A DNA stretch of 64,000 nt from Kuafuiihalomonas sp039024635 (GTDB lineage Bacteria > Myxococcota > Kuafuiibacteriia > Kuafuiibacteriales > Kuafuiibacteriaceae). Below are positions 26,315 to 35,829 of the stretch, in pieces. Made by a program: the position numbers and the translations under genes. The notes beneath the pieces are model-generated. The model ran no database searches, was not told the origin of the DNA, and saw only the letters and a program-made list of their open reading frames with translations. Within the stretch, counting starts at the first letter, position 1, and each line of letters starts with the position of its first letter. The DNA is taken from positions 226,680 to 290,679 of the forward strand of contig JBCCQA010000002.1 of assembly GCA_039024635.1 (NCBI GenBank), given 5' to 3'.

Positions 26315-29300
26315 TCAGGGGGGCAGGATGTGGGCCTTGTATGCGTCCCGTAGCCGCGGGTCTCGAAGGACTGCCCGGGCCTCGTCGAGGATCTCGACCA
26401 GCTCCTCCCGACGGCTGTCTTCGGGCCCGCCCCAGGCCTCGGGGAGTAGGCTCTTGACGAAGGCGTGGGCCCGGTCGACCTCGGCCGGGCTCGCCGAGGC
26501 GGACACGTCGAGCAGGCGAAAGTAGTCCGAGGTTCGGGCCAGCTGCAGCAGCTTTTGAAGGCGCTCCGGCCCCGATAGACCGACCAGATCGTCATGGGGC
26601 ACGGGCGCCGAAGGCGCCTCCTCATCCAAGGCTGCACCCGAAGCCGGAGCGCCGGGGCTTTTCTGGGCCAGGCCTTGGCCCAACCAGACCAGGGCCAGGG
26701 CGCCGGCCCGCTCCTTGGTCAGGCCGGCCAGTCGGCGGGCGTCGTCGAGACTGTGGGTGCCCAAGAGAGCGAGCAGTCTCCGCTCTCGCTCTCGCCTGGG
26801 GATCGGTCGTCGAGGGTCGACGGTCAGAGGGCCGGCGACCTCGGCCCAGACCATGTCGAAGGGAACGTGGTCCGCCACCGCATCGGCGAGACGTTCCCGA
26901 AGGGGAAGGGGCGGCAGCCACTCGTCCCGGGCGGTGTTCTGGGGCTCGAAACGCCAGGGTCCCCGATAGGCGACGAAGCGTCCCAGAGCTTCCTCGAGAG
27001 CCCTCGACAAGGCCAGGTCCAGGGCCGAGGGGCCCATCTGTAGCACCCTAGCCAGGCCTAGCAGCCGGGGTCGTAGGGGACCGTCCAGCGGGATCTGAGA
27101 GGCCGAGGCGCCGAATCGCTCTTCGAGGTCCTCGAGGGCCCGATGCCCCCGGATTCCTCGAGGCTCACCGTCCACCCAGACCAGGCGCTCGCCATTCCAG
27201 CTCAGCAGACCCGTCGCGCGGACTTCGTGCAGTCGATGCATGAGCTGAACCGCCGCCACCGAGTCCAGGAGCTCACCCGCCTCGCTCCCCTGAGGACGTC
27301 TGGTGGCCCAGCTATCGGCGGGGGCCGCATCCGCCTTCGGCGCCGGCGGCGCCTCCGATCCCCAGGCATCCACGCTCTCGGGGGGCCGCGACAAGATCGG
27401 AACGGGCCCGCGGCTTCGGCCGGCGGACGCGCCAGCCACCGCGGGCTCGGCCGTTGTCACCGAGGGGATCTGGCTGGCTTCTAGCCACGCTTTGAACCCA
27501 GGCCGCAGGCTGGGCCGACGGGGCGCGGGCGGCCGAGAGCTCGGAACGGGAAGTTCGGCCCGACCCTCCAGGGCGGCCCGGAAGGTGTCCCGCCAGGCCG
27601 TGCTCTCGGGTTCCGGTTCGTTCAATGCCGGGTCGTCGAGGGCCTCGGCTTCGGTGCCCGGCTGAGAGGGACGGACCTGGGCGCTCTCGTTTTCGAGGGT
27701 CTCTGCCTCCGGGACCGGCGTCCGATCCTCGGCTTCCACCTCGCCTTCGAGAAAGGCCGCGAAGGCTCGGGGGTCGAAGCTTCTTTCGGTCTCGGCTCCG
27801 GGGCCGACCGCTTCACGAGGTGGAGCCTGGGGCTCGGGGGCAAGGGCGGCCAGCGCCTCTTCGTCGAAGACGTCGATCCCCGAGGTCTCGAAGCTCATCG
27901 GCTGACTGCCGGCCGGCGCGTCGGAGCCAGGGCTCAAGTCTTCGAAGAGTGCGGCCTCTGAGGCCTTCGGTAGGACCGCTCCGTGGCTCGTAGAACCGGA
28001 CTCGAGAGGTCCGGATGCTACGGGACCGGACTGGAGAGGTCCGGATGCTATGGGACCGGACTGGAGAGGTCCGGATGAAGCTGGACCGGACTGGAGGGCG
28101 CCGGACGCCATGGGGTCCGGGGGCAGCTGGAGCCCCGCTGTGGCTAGGGCGTCATACCCCACGGGTGCTTCGGAAGGAGCCTGGGCCTGGTCCAGGGGTC
28201 CCAGCCCAGAGGGATCGGCATCGAAGGGAACCGGGGCCGCGGGAACAGCATCGGGACCCGGAGCGGCCGGACTTGCCCCCGTGGGGTCGGCGGGCTCGGC
28301 TGGGGCCGGCTCGGGGGCATCCGCTGCCGCGCCTTCCGATTCTGTAGGCCCGGCTCGGAGGAGCTCGTGTACAGCGAAGGGCGCCGGTCTAGGCTCGGTA
28401 GAGGCCAAGCGAGGCTCTCCGTCTTGGTCGAGGTGCTCGGGCGGGGGCGTGATGGTCTCGTCTTCGTCTTCGTCCTCTCGAAGGGCGTCGACCGCCATAG
28501 CGTAGCGGGGCACTTCCGGTCGAAGCTGCGAGAGTCGCTCCCAAAGGGGCAGGCTCTCGACGGCCGGACCCCAGGCCTCGGCGCATCGCTCGAGGACCCG
28601 ACAGGCCTCCTCCAGCTGGCCCGTCTCCAGGGCGAGGTCGGCGCAGGTCTGAGCCAGATCCACGCGGGTCGGCGTGAGACTCAAGGCCCTATCCAGGGCC
28701 GTCTTGGCCGCGCCCGGATCGTCATCGGCCCGAAACAGCGCAGCCGCCGTCTCCAGGGCTTCGAGGGCATCGTCCCGACGATCTTCGGCCAGGGCCAGGT
28801 CGGCATCCCGAATGAGGGCGCGGCCCGAGCTGTCCGACGAGGCTTCCGGCTTCTCTCGGAGAGGTGCCTCGAAAGAGTCGGGGACGACGATGGCGTCGTG
28901 GGTCGATCCCTCGCTGATGGGTGGGGCCTGGAGGTTCGGGTCGGTCCGTTCGGGGTGGATGCGGGCCTCGGGGATGGGCGGGCCCTCGTCCACCGCAGTA
29001 TCGAGGTCGGGGATGACGCTCGACTCGGTGGTGGCTTGGACCCACGACCAGCTCTCGTCTCCCGGCGACTCGCCTCGGAGCGCCCCCAGCAAGGGCAGGC
29101 CGTCGCTCCCTGGTCGTCGGTCCTTGTCCAGGGCCTCCAGGGTGAAGGAGCCGGTGGGGACCTCGGAGGGAGGTGGCAGGCTGGGCGGGCTTTCGGTCCA
29201 AGCGGCGACCCGCCCCGCCAGATAGTCCATGTCCGTGGGCAGTTTGAAGAAGTAGTCGGCGCCGGCTTCCAAGGCGTCGCTCGGATTGGCCACCGTGTCT

Positions 29301-29566
29301 TGGGCCGCCCCGAAGCCGTAGACGAGCACCGGCAAATCCTTGCCGCCTTCCAAAGCCCGAATGCGAGCGACCCAGTCGGCGACGTCGGTGCGAAGCCCCG
29401 GAACCATCACCGCGCCGGCCCGGTCGTGGGCCATGGCCTGCTCCAGATGGCGAGGAGCGAAGACGCGGAGGGTCTCCAGTCCGGCTCGTTCCAGCGCCGA
29501 ATCGAGTTCCTTGGCCGCCCCATCGTCGTCGACGATGAGAATTCGTCGACTCACTTCCTTGGGCAT
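26315..29566 (-). CDS. pseudo-receiver / TPR / J-like multidomain signalling protein
   Basis: A 1083-residue protein. Residues 6-125 form a CheY-like receiver (RRILIVDDDG; ADYFFKLP), but the phospho-acceptor Asp at the end of strand 3 is replaced (AVMVPGLR), so it should not be phosphorylated normally. TPR-like helices lie at about 240-330. A long Pro/Ala/Ser/Glu linker follows, including a 10-residue repeat. A PATAN/DUF4388-like region lies around 770-900 (VAAVQLMHRLHEVRATGLLS). The C-terminus (about 1000-1080) resembles a J-domain (DYFRLLDVSASASPAEVDRA) but lacks the HPD tripeptide. Its start overlaps the upstream Ser/Thr kinase by 16 bases; it may be a kinase target. Confidence 0.75.
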   Translation of the reverse strand: MPKEVSRRILIVDDDGAAKELDSALERAGLETLRVFAPRHLEQAMAHDRAGAVMVPGLRTDVADWVARIRALEGGKDLPVLVYGFGAAQDTVANPSDALEAGADYFFKLPTDMDYLAGRVAAWTESPPSLPPPSEVPTGSFTLEALDKDRRPGSDGLPLLGALRGESPGDESWSWVQATTESSVIPDLDTAVDEGPPIPEARIHPERTDPNLQAPPISEGSTHDAIVVPDSFEAPLREKPEASSDSSGRALIRDADLALAEDRRDDALEALETAAALFRADDDPGAAKTALDRALSLTPTRVDLAQTCADLALETGQLEEACRVLERCAEAWGPAVESLPLWERLSQLRPEVPRYAMAVDALREDEDEDETITPPPEHLDQDGEPRLASTEPRPAPFAVHELLRAGPTESEGAAADAPEPAPAEPADPTGASPAAPGPDAVPAAPVPFDADPSGLGPLDQAQAPSEAPVGYDALATAGLQLPPDPMASGALQSGPASSGPLQSGPIASGPLQSGPVASGPLESGSTSHGAVLPKASEAALFEDLSPGSDAPAGSQPMSFETSGIDVFDEEALAALAPEPQAPPREAVGPGAETERSFDPRAFAAFLEGEVEAEDRTPVPEAETLENESAQVRPSQPGTEAEALDDPALNEPEPESTAWRDTFRAALEGRAELPVPSSRPPAPRRPSLRPGFKAWLEASQIPSVTTAEPAVAGASAGRSRGPVPILSRPPESVDAWGSEAPPAPKADAAPADSWATRRPQGSEAGELLDSVAAVQLMHRLHEVRATGLLSWNGERLVWVDGEPRGIRGHRALEDLEERFGASASQIPLDGPLRPRLLGLARVLQMGPSALDLALSRALEEALGRFVAYRGPWRFEPQNTARDEWLPPLPLRERLADAVADHVPFDMVWAEVAGPLTVDPRRPIPRRERERRLLALLGTHSLDDARRLAGLTKERAGALALVWLGQGLAQKSPGAPASGAALDEEAPSAPVPHDDLVGLSGPERLQKLLQLARTSDYFRLLDVSASASPAEVDRAHAFVKSLLPEAWGGPEDSRREELVEILDEARAVLRDPRLRDAYKAHILPP
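27991..28110 (-). repeat. 30-bp tandem repeat, four copies, in signalling protein linker
   Basis: Units at 27991, 28021, 28051 and 28081 encode SGPLQSGPxA-type decapeptides in the disordered linker. The middle two units are nearly identical. Confidence 0.85.
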
Positions 29567-30909
29567 AGCACCCGTTCAGATCGGGAGCCACCGTCCCACT
29601 CTGCGCCATGGGCAGCGGCGACCGCCCCGAAGACGAGGGCGGCGAGGGCGAACGCGGCCAGGGTGAAGGCGCGCCACCTCCGCTCTGGTTCGTTGCGCTC
29701 GGCAGCCTGAGGCCGGCGGGGAAGGGGCAGCTCGCCCGTCATCGGGCTTGCAATGGGAGACTGTAGCCCGGCCTCCGGCGTGTGCACGGATGGCTCCACC
29801 ACTCCGTCGGCGGACCGCTCCAGGCCGATCGGACCGATGACCTGTCGTTGGCGACCCGAACGAGGCTGCGCGGGAACCTGGGCCTCCCGATCGGCGGGAA
29901 GGACGAGGGCCCTGCCCTCCAGCGCGCCCGGCCCGCTGTCGGCTCCGGCCTCGCGCAGGGCCATGACCTTCGGGCGGCACTCGACCACGACATCCGCGAT
30001 GGCCTGGGACGACAGTCGGAGCCCCCGCACTGCTCGAAAGGCGGCCAGGTCCTTGGCCATGTTCCGGGCCGAGCCAAAGCGTTTCTCCGGTTCCACCGCC
30101 ACCGCCCGTTCGATGATCCGCACCAAATCGGGGTCTGTTCCCGGCGGGACGCGCCGGTCGATGGAGGCGTAGTCCCCCGCCGCCACCTTGAAGAGCAGCT
30201 TGGCCATGGCTTCGTTGGGGTAGAGCTGCTCTCCCGACACCAGCTCGAACAGGATCGCGCCCATCGCGAAGATGTCCGAGCGTGCATCGACGGGGTCGCC
30301 TCGGGCCTGCTCGGGCGATAGGCTGCGGGGGCGGCCGCGGACGATCCCGGGCTCGGTCAAGCTGTGGCCAGATAGCTTCGCCAAGCCAAAGTCCAGGAGC
30401 TTGGGCACGCCGTCGGCGCCAAGCAGAATGTTTTCGGCCGCCACGTCTCGGTGGATGATCCCGAGAGGCGTCCCATCCGGTTTGGCCCGCTCATGGGCGT
30501 GGGCCAGGCCCACCGCAATCTGACTGACGATCCCGCAGGCCACGTCGACCGGGAGAAGACGGCCTTCTCGGTACAGCACGTCGAGCACCTCAGCCAGGGA
30601 AGGGCCGTCGACTAGCTCCATGACCAGGAAGAGCTCACCACCGAAGGAGCCGGCGTCGATGACCTCGACCACGTTCTGGTGCTCGAGCGTGGCGGCCACC
30701 GCGACCTCCCGCAAGAACAGCAGGCGAAGGTTCTCGTCCGAGCTGTCGGCGTCGAGGACCCGCTTGATGGCGACCTCCCGGTCGGTCTCCGTCTCACGCG
30801 CTCGGTAGATCTCGCCCATGCCGCCGGCGGCGATTCGGGCGCCGAGCGAATAGCTGCGGGGCTGATGTCTGGGTCGGAGGGCCACCGGCGCCGAAAGGCT
30901 AGCAGGCAC
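29551..30909 (-). CDS. membrane-anchored Hanks-type Ser/Thr protein kinase
   Basis: About 452 residues. The kinase domain (about 20-290) is complete: glycine loop AAGGMGEIY, VAIKRV (strand-3 Lys), HRDVAAENILL (catalytic Asp), KLLDFGLAKLSG (DFG), and SLSPEQA. The juxtamembrane linker is Pro/Arg-rich. A single helix near the C-terminus (FTLAAFALAALVFGAVAAA) anchors it, leaving only a short extracytoplasmic tail and no sensor domain. The start is uncertain: TTG 30918 or GTG 30909. The stop overlaps the start of the pseudo-receiver gene, so the two are coupled. Confidence 0.9.
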   Translation of the reverse strand: MPASLSAPVALRPRHQPRSYSLGARIAAGGMGEIYRARETETDREVAIKRVLDADSSDENLRLLFLREVAVAATLEHQNVVEVIDAGSFGGELFLVMELVDGPSLAEVLDVLYREGRLLPVDVACGIVSQIAVGLAHAHERAKPDGTPLGIIHRDVAAENILLGADGVPKLLDFGLAKLSGHSLTEPGIVRGRPRSLSPEQARGDPVDARSDIFAMGAILFELVSGEQLYPNEAMAKLLFKVAAGDYASIDRRVPPGTDPDLVRIIERAVAVEPEKRFGSARNMAKDLAAFRAVRGLRLSSQAIADVVVECRPKVMALREAGADSGPGALEGRALVLPADREAQVPAQPRSGRQRQVIGPIGLERSADGVVEPSVHTPEAGLQSPIASPMTGELPLPRRPQAAERNEPERRWRAFTLAAFALAALVFGAVAAAHGAEWDGGSRSERVLCPRK

Positions 30910-30975
30910 CGCTCCCAATTTGGAGCCGACGCTTGCTCGATGGGCTAGGGTGCTCTACCCGGAACACTCGGCTCG

Positions 30976-32682
30976 ATGCGCGCGCTCGACGGTCACACCC
31001 AAGGCTTGAAGGCCCGCCAGATTCAGCGTCTCGAGGCTACATTCCGCCGGAGGGTCAAAGGAGAGCAGCTCCTGACCCCCGAGCTGGCTCGGCATCTCAC
31101 CGAGCTCAGCCAAGAGCTGAACCTTCAGCTCGGGGTCCTGGTGACCCGGAGCGGTGCCGTGGAGCGAGTCATCGTCGGAGAGCCCTCTCGACTCTATCTC
31201 CCCGACATCGGCCGGGCGCGAGGCGGCGAAGGACGTCTTCGGGGTCTTCGGCTCATTCGTACCGAGCTGGGGGCCGAGGGGCTGAGTCGAGAGGACTTCG
31301 CCGACCTGTCCAAACTTCGGCTCGACGCCGTGGTCGTGGTCGAGGTCGACGGCGCCGGCCTCAGCGGCGCCATTCACTGGGCCCATCTGCTGCCGGGCGA
31401 AGACCGTCGCATTACACCCAGCAGCGAGCGCTTTGCATCCGTTCACCAGTTGCCTTCGGACCTCATGCTCCGGATCAAGGTGGCCGAGTCCGAGATTGGG
31501 CGTAAGGTCTCTCAGACCACCCAGGCAGAGGTTCGGGAGGACGCGGTGCTGGTCGGGGTCTGGTCCTCGGGGCCGGGCGTTCGCGCCTTGGCCGAAGCCT
31601 CGATGATCGAGCTCAAGGAGCTCGCCCGCACGGCGGGGGTTCGCGTCGCGGACGAGATCATCCAGGTCCGTAAGGAGGTCGACCCACGGACCGTCCTCGG
31701 TCGAGGCAAGATCGAAGACATCACGCTGAGGGCTTTGGAGCTCGGGGCCGAACTCTTGATCTTCGACCGAGACCTGTCGCCCTCTCAGCTTCGGGCCATC
31801 ACGAACGAGACCGACCTGAAAGTACTAGACCGTACCCAGCTCATCTTGGACATCTTCGCGCGTCACGCGAAGAGCCGCGACGGCAAGCTCCAGGTTGAGC
31901 TTGCCCAGCTGCAATACACCCTGCCGAGACTGGTCGAGAAGTCCACCGCCATGAGCCGACTCACGGGCGGGATCGGCGGTCAGGGGCCAGGTGAGACCAA
32001 GCTGGAGATCCATCGCCGAAGGGCTCGAGACCGGATCACTCGACTGGAACGGGAGATCGAGCGGCTCTCCCGCCAACGAGCTCTACGCCGGAAGCGACGC
32101 CACGATGCTCGGGTGCCGGTGGTCGCGATCGTCGGCTACACCAACGCCGGTAAGTCCACCCTCCTCAACGCCGTTACCAACGCAAGCGTGGTGGCCGAGA
32201 ACAAGCTCTTCGCCACCCTGGATCCAACCACCCGCCGGCTTCGCTTTCCCGAGGAGCGAGAGATCGTTCTCACCGATACGGTAGGTTTCATTCGCGACCT
32301 GCCCAAGCCCTTGGTGAACGCTTTCAAGGCGACCCTCGAGGAGCTGGAGGATGCCGACCTGATTCTGCACGTGCTGGACGCCTCCGACCCTAGGGTCGAT
32401 GACAAGCGGCGCAGCACCGAGTCCATCCTCGACGAGCTCGGGGTAGGCGATCGGGATCGCCTCGTGGTGCTCAACAAGGCGGACGCTACTCCAAGACTGA
32501 TGCAGGCTGCATTGCGTCGAGTCACAGGAGGAGTGGCCGTGAGCGCGCTTCAGAAAGATGGCTTGCGTGAGTTGATGGAGCTCATCGAGGGCCGCATCTT
32601 TGAGCAGCGACCTCTGCCTCGACCCGCCGTCGGGGCGTTCTACGAAGAGGCCGTTGGCTATCTTCGTGATTTGGCCTCGTGA
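30976..32682 (+). CDS. hflX: ribosome-associated GTPase HflX
   Basis: A 568-residue GTPase that splits stalled ribosomes. It has the HflX N-terminal domain with DPRTVLGRGKIEDI and LIFDRDLSPSQLRAI, the GGIGGQGPGETKLE linker and a coiled coil, then the G domain: GYTNAGKSTLLN (G1), LFATLDPTTRRL (G2), DTVGFIRDLP (G3), and NKAD (G4). It is longer than E. coli HflX, with an extra ~150-residue N-terminal extension as seen in longer HflX forms. The stop overlaps the next gene start (GTGA). Confidence 0.95.
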   Translation: MRALDGHTQGLKARQIQRLEATFRRRVKGEQLLTPELARHLTELSQELNLQLGVLVTRSGAVERVIVGEPSRLYLPDIGRARGGEGRLRGLRLIRTELGAEGLSREDFADLSKLRLDAVVVVEVDGAGLSGAIHWAHLLPGEDRRITPSSERFASVHQLPSDLMLRIKVAESEIGRKVSQTTQAEVREDAVLVGVWSSGPGVRALAEASMIELKELARTAGVRVADEIIQVRKEVDPRTVLGRGKIEDITLRALELGAELLIFDRDLSPSQLRAITNETDLKVLDRTQLILDIFARHAKSRDGKLQVELAQLQYTLPRLVEKSTAMSRLTGGIGGQGPGETKLEIHRRRARDRITRLEREIERLSRQRALRRKRRHDARVPVVAIVGYTNAGKSTLLNAVTNASVVAENKLFATLDPTTRRLRFPEEREIVLTDTVGFIRDLPKPLVNAFKATLEELEDADLILHVLDASDPRVDDKRRSTESILDELGVGDRDRLVVLNKADATPRLMQAALRRVTGGVAVSALQKDGLRELMELIEGRIFEQRPLPRPAVGAFYEEAVGYLRDLAS

Positions 32683-34046
32683 GTCGACGCCGTCCGGCCC
32701 CGCTGCGGCCGGACCTGGTCGTGTCCGCTCACGCCTCAGACCCCGAGCTAGCCGCAGTGTGGGATCCGGGGAGCGGCCGTCGTTTCCAACTCCCGCAGGA
32801 GGCCCTGGACGCTGCCCGGCATTTCGATGGCCGTCGCAGTCTTCAGGCGGTGGCCGAGACCATCGAGCAGGAGGGGGGGCCGTGGATCTCGGAGTCGGTC
32901 CTGGCCCAGCTGGCAGCCGACCTCGATGCGCTGGACCTCCTCGGCACCGGTGTCGCCCGACGGGCGCCGGCGGCGCCGCAGCCGCAGTGGGAGGTCGAGC
33001 CCGCGCCAGCTCGGCTTCCGATCGAGGTTCATCCCGAAGCCCGATTCGCCTGCGAAGGGGTCGGCAGCTGCTGCCGCAGCGGCTACCTGATCCCGCTCGA
33101 CTCGGCGGGCGTGAAGAAGATCCAGCGGGCCGCCAAGAACGAAGGCATCGAGGGTGAGCTCGTCGTGCTCACGCCCTCCCGTCCCGGTGCTAGCTGGACC
33201 TGGGCCCTGGACAACGATCCCAGCTGTCCCTTCCTCGCGCCCGAGAACCGCTGTCGCCTGCACGGTCGTTCGGCCCATCCCCCCGCCTGTCGGACCTTCC
33301 CTTTGGCCTTTGTCCGGCTCGGGGTCAGGGTCCTGGCCACCATCACCCATCGCTGTGGCTGCGGGGCCCTCGGACGGGGACCCAAGCTCTCCCAGCGCAA
33401 AGCATCGCTGGCCGCCAAGATGCGCCAAGGTCCGGTCCCTCGGGTGCCGGCCCGGCTTCGGCTGGACGACGAGCGGGATGGCGGACTGGCCGTGCCCGAG
33501 GGCTGGGTCGACGTGGCGGTCCGGGGAGGCTCCGCCGTCGAGATGGTGGACCGCGCCTTCGCGTCCCTCGGCGTCGAAGCGGCGCGTCATCCCCTTCCCC
33601 TCGACCTAGACGGGATTCGGCGTCGACTTCGTGAAGGCTTGGGCGAGGACGAGGACGTGGTGCTGCAGTCGGCGGTCGGCGGCGGTCACCATCCCCTGGC
33701 CGAAACCCACCGTCAGGACCTCCGGGCGGCCGAGATGGTTGGTTCTCAAGACGAGGTGGAGGGCGAGCTTCGTCGTTTCGTTCGTGACCACCTCTTCGGG
33801 CTGCGACCCCTTCACCACGGCACTCTGGCCCGAGGGCTCTTTGCCCTCAGCGTGGCCCTGGCAGATCTCCAGAAGCGACGCGCCCAAGGTCACCTCGAGA
33901 CTCGCGTGGCCCTCATGATGTGGGAGGACGCCTTCGCCGCCCCGGGATGGCGGGGCCTGATGGGTCCCGAAGGCCCCTTCGGCGTCGAACTGGCCGACGC
34001 CGGCCGGGCCCGTCGCTGGGCGCGCCAGCTCCTCGAGTCCTCATGA
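32679..34046 (+). CDS. Cys-cluster (YkgJ-like) protein with PqqD-like N-terminus
   Basis: A 455-residue protein. Residues ~20-90 resemble the PqqD/RiPP-recognition winged-helix fold (FQLPQEALDAARHFDGRRS, VLAQLAADLDALDLLG). Residues ~120-220 hold a YkgJ/FliB-type Cys cluster: CEGVGSCCRSGYLIPL, CPFLAPENRCRLHG and PPACRTFP, which would bind Zn or an Fe-S centre; further Cys follow in HRCGCG. The C-terminal 200 residues are unassigned. The GTG start overlaps hflX by four bases and the stop overlaps the next gene, so three genes are coupled. No precursor peptide is visible nearby. Confidence 0.75.
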   Translation: MSRRRPAPLRPDLVVSAHASDPELAAVWDPGSGRRFQLPQEALDAARHFDGRRSLQAVAETIEQEGGPWISESVLAQLAADLDALDLLGTGVARRAPAAPQPQWEVEPAPARLPIEVHPEARFACEGVGSCCRSGYLIPLDSAGVKKIQRAAKNEGIEGELVVLTPSRPGASWTWALDNDPSCPFLAPENRCRLHGRSAHPPACRTFPLAFVRLGVRVLATITHRCGCGALGRGPKLSQRKASLAAKMRQGPVPRVPARLRLDDERDGGLAVPEGWVDVAVRGGSAVEMVDRAFASLGVEAARHPLPLDLDGIRRRLREGLGEDEDVVLQSAVGGGHHPLAETHRQDLRAAEMVGSQDEVEGELRRFVRDHLFGLRPLHHGTLARGLFALSVALADLQKRRAQGHLETRVALMMWEDAFAAPGWRGLMGPEGPFGVELADAGRARRWARQLLESS

Positions 34047-34801
34047 GCGCTCGTCCCTTGGGCCTCGGCCTTCTTGGAGCAGACCTCCTCTTCATCGGGT
34101 GGGTGACGAGCTTGGCCTTCCCCTTTCGCCCGGAGGGACCCAGCCTCGGCCTTCGTATTCAGCCCGAGACCCCTTCGCCGGTTCGTCGAGTGCCCGCCCA
34201 CGAGCCGGGCCCGGCCCGGGTGCTCGAGGTTCGAGACCGGCGGGTACTGGCCGATACCGACTCCGGCCGTCGCGCCTTTGGTACCGGCGAACTCCTCCCC
34301 GACGGCCGGTTGGTGGTTGGCTTCGAGGGCGAGACGGCTCGCCTCTTCGACGGGGCCCAGATCGTCGTCGGTTCGACCGATGACCAGGGATGGACCGCGG
34401 TGGAGGATTTCGAGCTTCCGCCGCCCCTGAGCCCCGAGCTGCCCCCTCTTTCGGAGGCCCTGCAGGCGGCGGCTCTCGATACCTTCGACTCCATTATCGT
34501 GGATCCGGGTTCGGCCCAGCTCGCTGTCGACGCCTTGCTCGACGCGGGCGAAGTCATCGCCCCCGTCCTCGGTCGACGGCTGGGCGGCCGGACGCTCTGC
34601 GTCGCACAGTTCGTGCTCCCCGACGGGAGAGTCGTCGCGCCGCCGGACGACGGCGTCCTGGTGCTCGTCCTCTTGGAGGCTCTGACCGGGCGTCGCTATG
34701 GTGACGTGTCGAGCTTGGAGGACCCCATCGAGCGAGCCGAGATCGAGGCGACTTGGGCTGGCATGCTGGGGGTGCAGCTAGGCCCTCAGTCTTCTCGATG
34801 A
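34043..34801 (+). CDS. hypothetical membrane-anchored protein
   Basis: A 252-residue protein I do not recognise. A single N-terminal hydrophobic segment (LGLGLLGADLLFIGWVTSLAF) is followed by a Pro-rich stretch and a beta-rich domain (VLEVRDRRVLADTDSG, LPDGRLVVGFEGETARLFDG), then a C-terminal domain with QFVLPDGRVVAPPDDGVLVLV. The ATG at 34043 overlaps the preceding stop (ATGA), which supports this start over the longer frame. It converges on gpsA with a 16-base overlap. Confidence 0.7.
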   Translation: MSARPLGLGLLGADLLFIGWVTSLAFPFRPEGPSLGLRIQPETPSPVRRVPAHEPGPARVLEVRDRRVLADTDSGRRAFGTGELLPDGRLVVGFEGETARLFDGAQIVVGSTDDQGWTAVEDFELPPPLSPELPPLSEALQAAALDTFDSIIVDPGSAQLAVDALLDAGEVIAPVLGRRLGGRTLCVAQFVLPDGRVVAPPDDGVLVLVLLEALTGRRYGDVSSLEDPIERAEIEATWAGMLGVQLGPQSSR

Positions 34802-35793
34802 ACCTCGTGCTTGAGCTCTCGGCGCATGAGGCTCTGAACCGCCAAAGGAGCAGGTCGGTCGGCGTAGAGCACCTCGTAGACCTGCTCGGTGATCGGAAGC
34901 TCGACCTCCTCCCGGCGCGCTAAGCCCATGGCCGAGGCCGTAGTCTCGACGCCTTCGGCCACCTGACCCATCTCTTCCAGGATCCCTGCCAGCTTCTTCC
35001 CCTGACCCAGGCCGATGCCGACCCTTCGGTTGCGGGAGAGGTCACCGGTGCAGGTCAGGACGAGATCTCCCATTCCGGCCAGCCCGGCCAGGGTCATGGG
35101 GTCGGCGCCCATTTTCACAGCCAGACGGGTCATCTCCGCCAAGCCTCGGGTGATGATGGCGGCCCGGGTGTTGAGGCCTAGGCCTAGGCCGTCGGCCGCT
35201 CCGCAAGCGATGGCGATGACGTTCTTGAGGGCGCCGCCCAGCTCCACGCCGACGACGTCCTGGGTGTAGTAGGCCCTCAGCCAGTCCGATGAAATCAGCT
35301 GCTGTGCCGTCTTCACCATCGGCTGGTCGGCGGAGCCGATGACGATGGCGGTCGGCTGATGACCTGCCACCTCTTTGGCGAAGGAGGGCCCGCCGATGAA
35401 GCCGGTCGGGTGCCCAGGAAGCACGTCCTCGAAGACCTGGCTCATCATCGACAGGCTTTGGGTCTCGACCCCCTTCGAGGCGCACAAGATCGGCACACCC
35501 GGGTCGAGGTGGGCCGATGCGCGGGTCCAGGTGACCCGGGTTTGCTGCGAAGGAATGACGGAGAGCACGTATTCCTTCCGCTCCAGCGCCTCCTCCAGCT
35601 CGGAGGTGATGGACAGTCCGCTCGGGAAGCCGTGGCCGGGGAGGTACTGCTTGTTCTCTCGGTCCTCTCTCATGGCCGCGGCTTGGGCCTCTCGACGACA
35701 CCAAAGGCTGACCCGATGGCCCGTGTCGGCCATGTGCTTGGCCAGGGCTGTGCCCCAGCTTCCGGCGCCGAGCACCGCCACGTCGACGTTCAT
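34786..35793 (-). CDS. gpsA: glycerol-3-phosphate dehydrogenase [NAD(P)+]
   Basis: A 335-residue cytosolic enzyme making sn-glycerol 3-phosphate for phospholipids. The Rossmann motif is VAVLGAGSWGTALAKHM; IPSQQTR and ASKGVE follow. The catalytic Lys is in GVELGGALKNVIAIA, and MGDLVLTCTGDLSRNRRVG is the substrate-binding block. Full length. It overlaps the convergent hypothetical gene by 16 bases. Confidence 0.96.
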   Translation of the reverse strand: MNVDVAVLGAGSWGTALAKHMADTGHRVSLWCRREAQAAAMREDRENKQYLPGHGFPSGLSITSELEEALERKEYVLSVIPSQQTRVTWTRASAHLDPGVPILCASKGVETQSLSMMSQVFEDVLPGHPTGFIGGPSFAKEVAGHQPTAIVIGSADQPMVKTAQQLISSDWLRAYYTQDVVGVELGGALKNVIAIACGAADGLGLGLNTRAAIITRGLAEMTRLAVKMGADPMTLAGLAGMGDLVLTCTGDLSRNRRVGIGLGQGKKLAGILEEMGQVAEGVETTASAMGLARREEVELPITEQVYEVLYADRPAPLAVQSLMRRELKHEVHRED

Positions 35794-35829
35794 CGATGGA
35801 CGAGAGCATGGGCCTCGAACATGAGCAAC

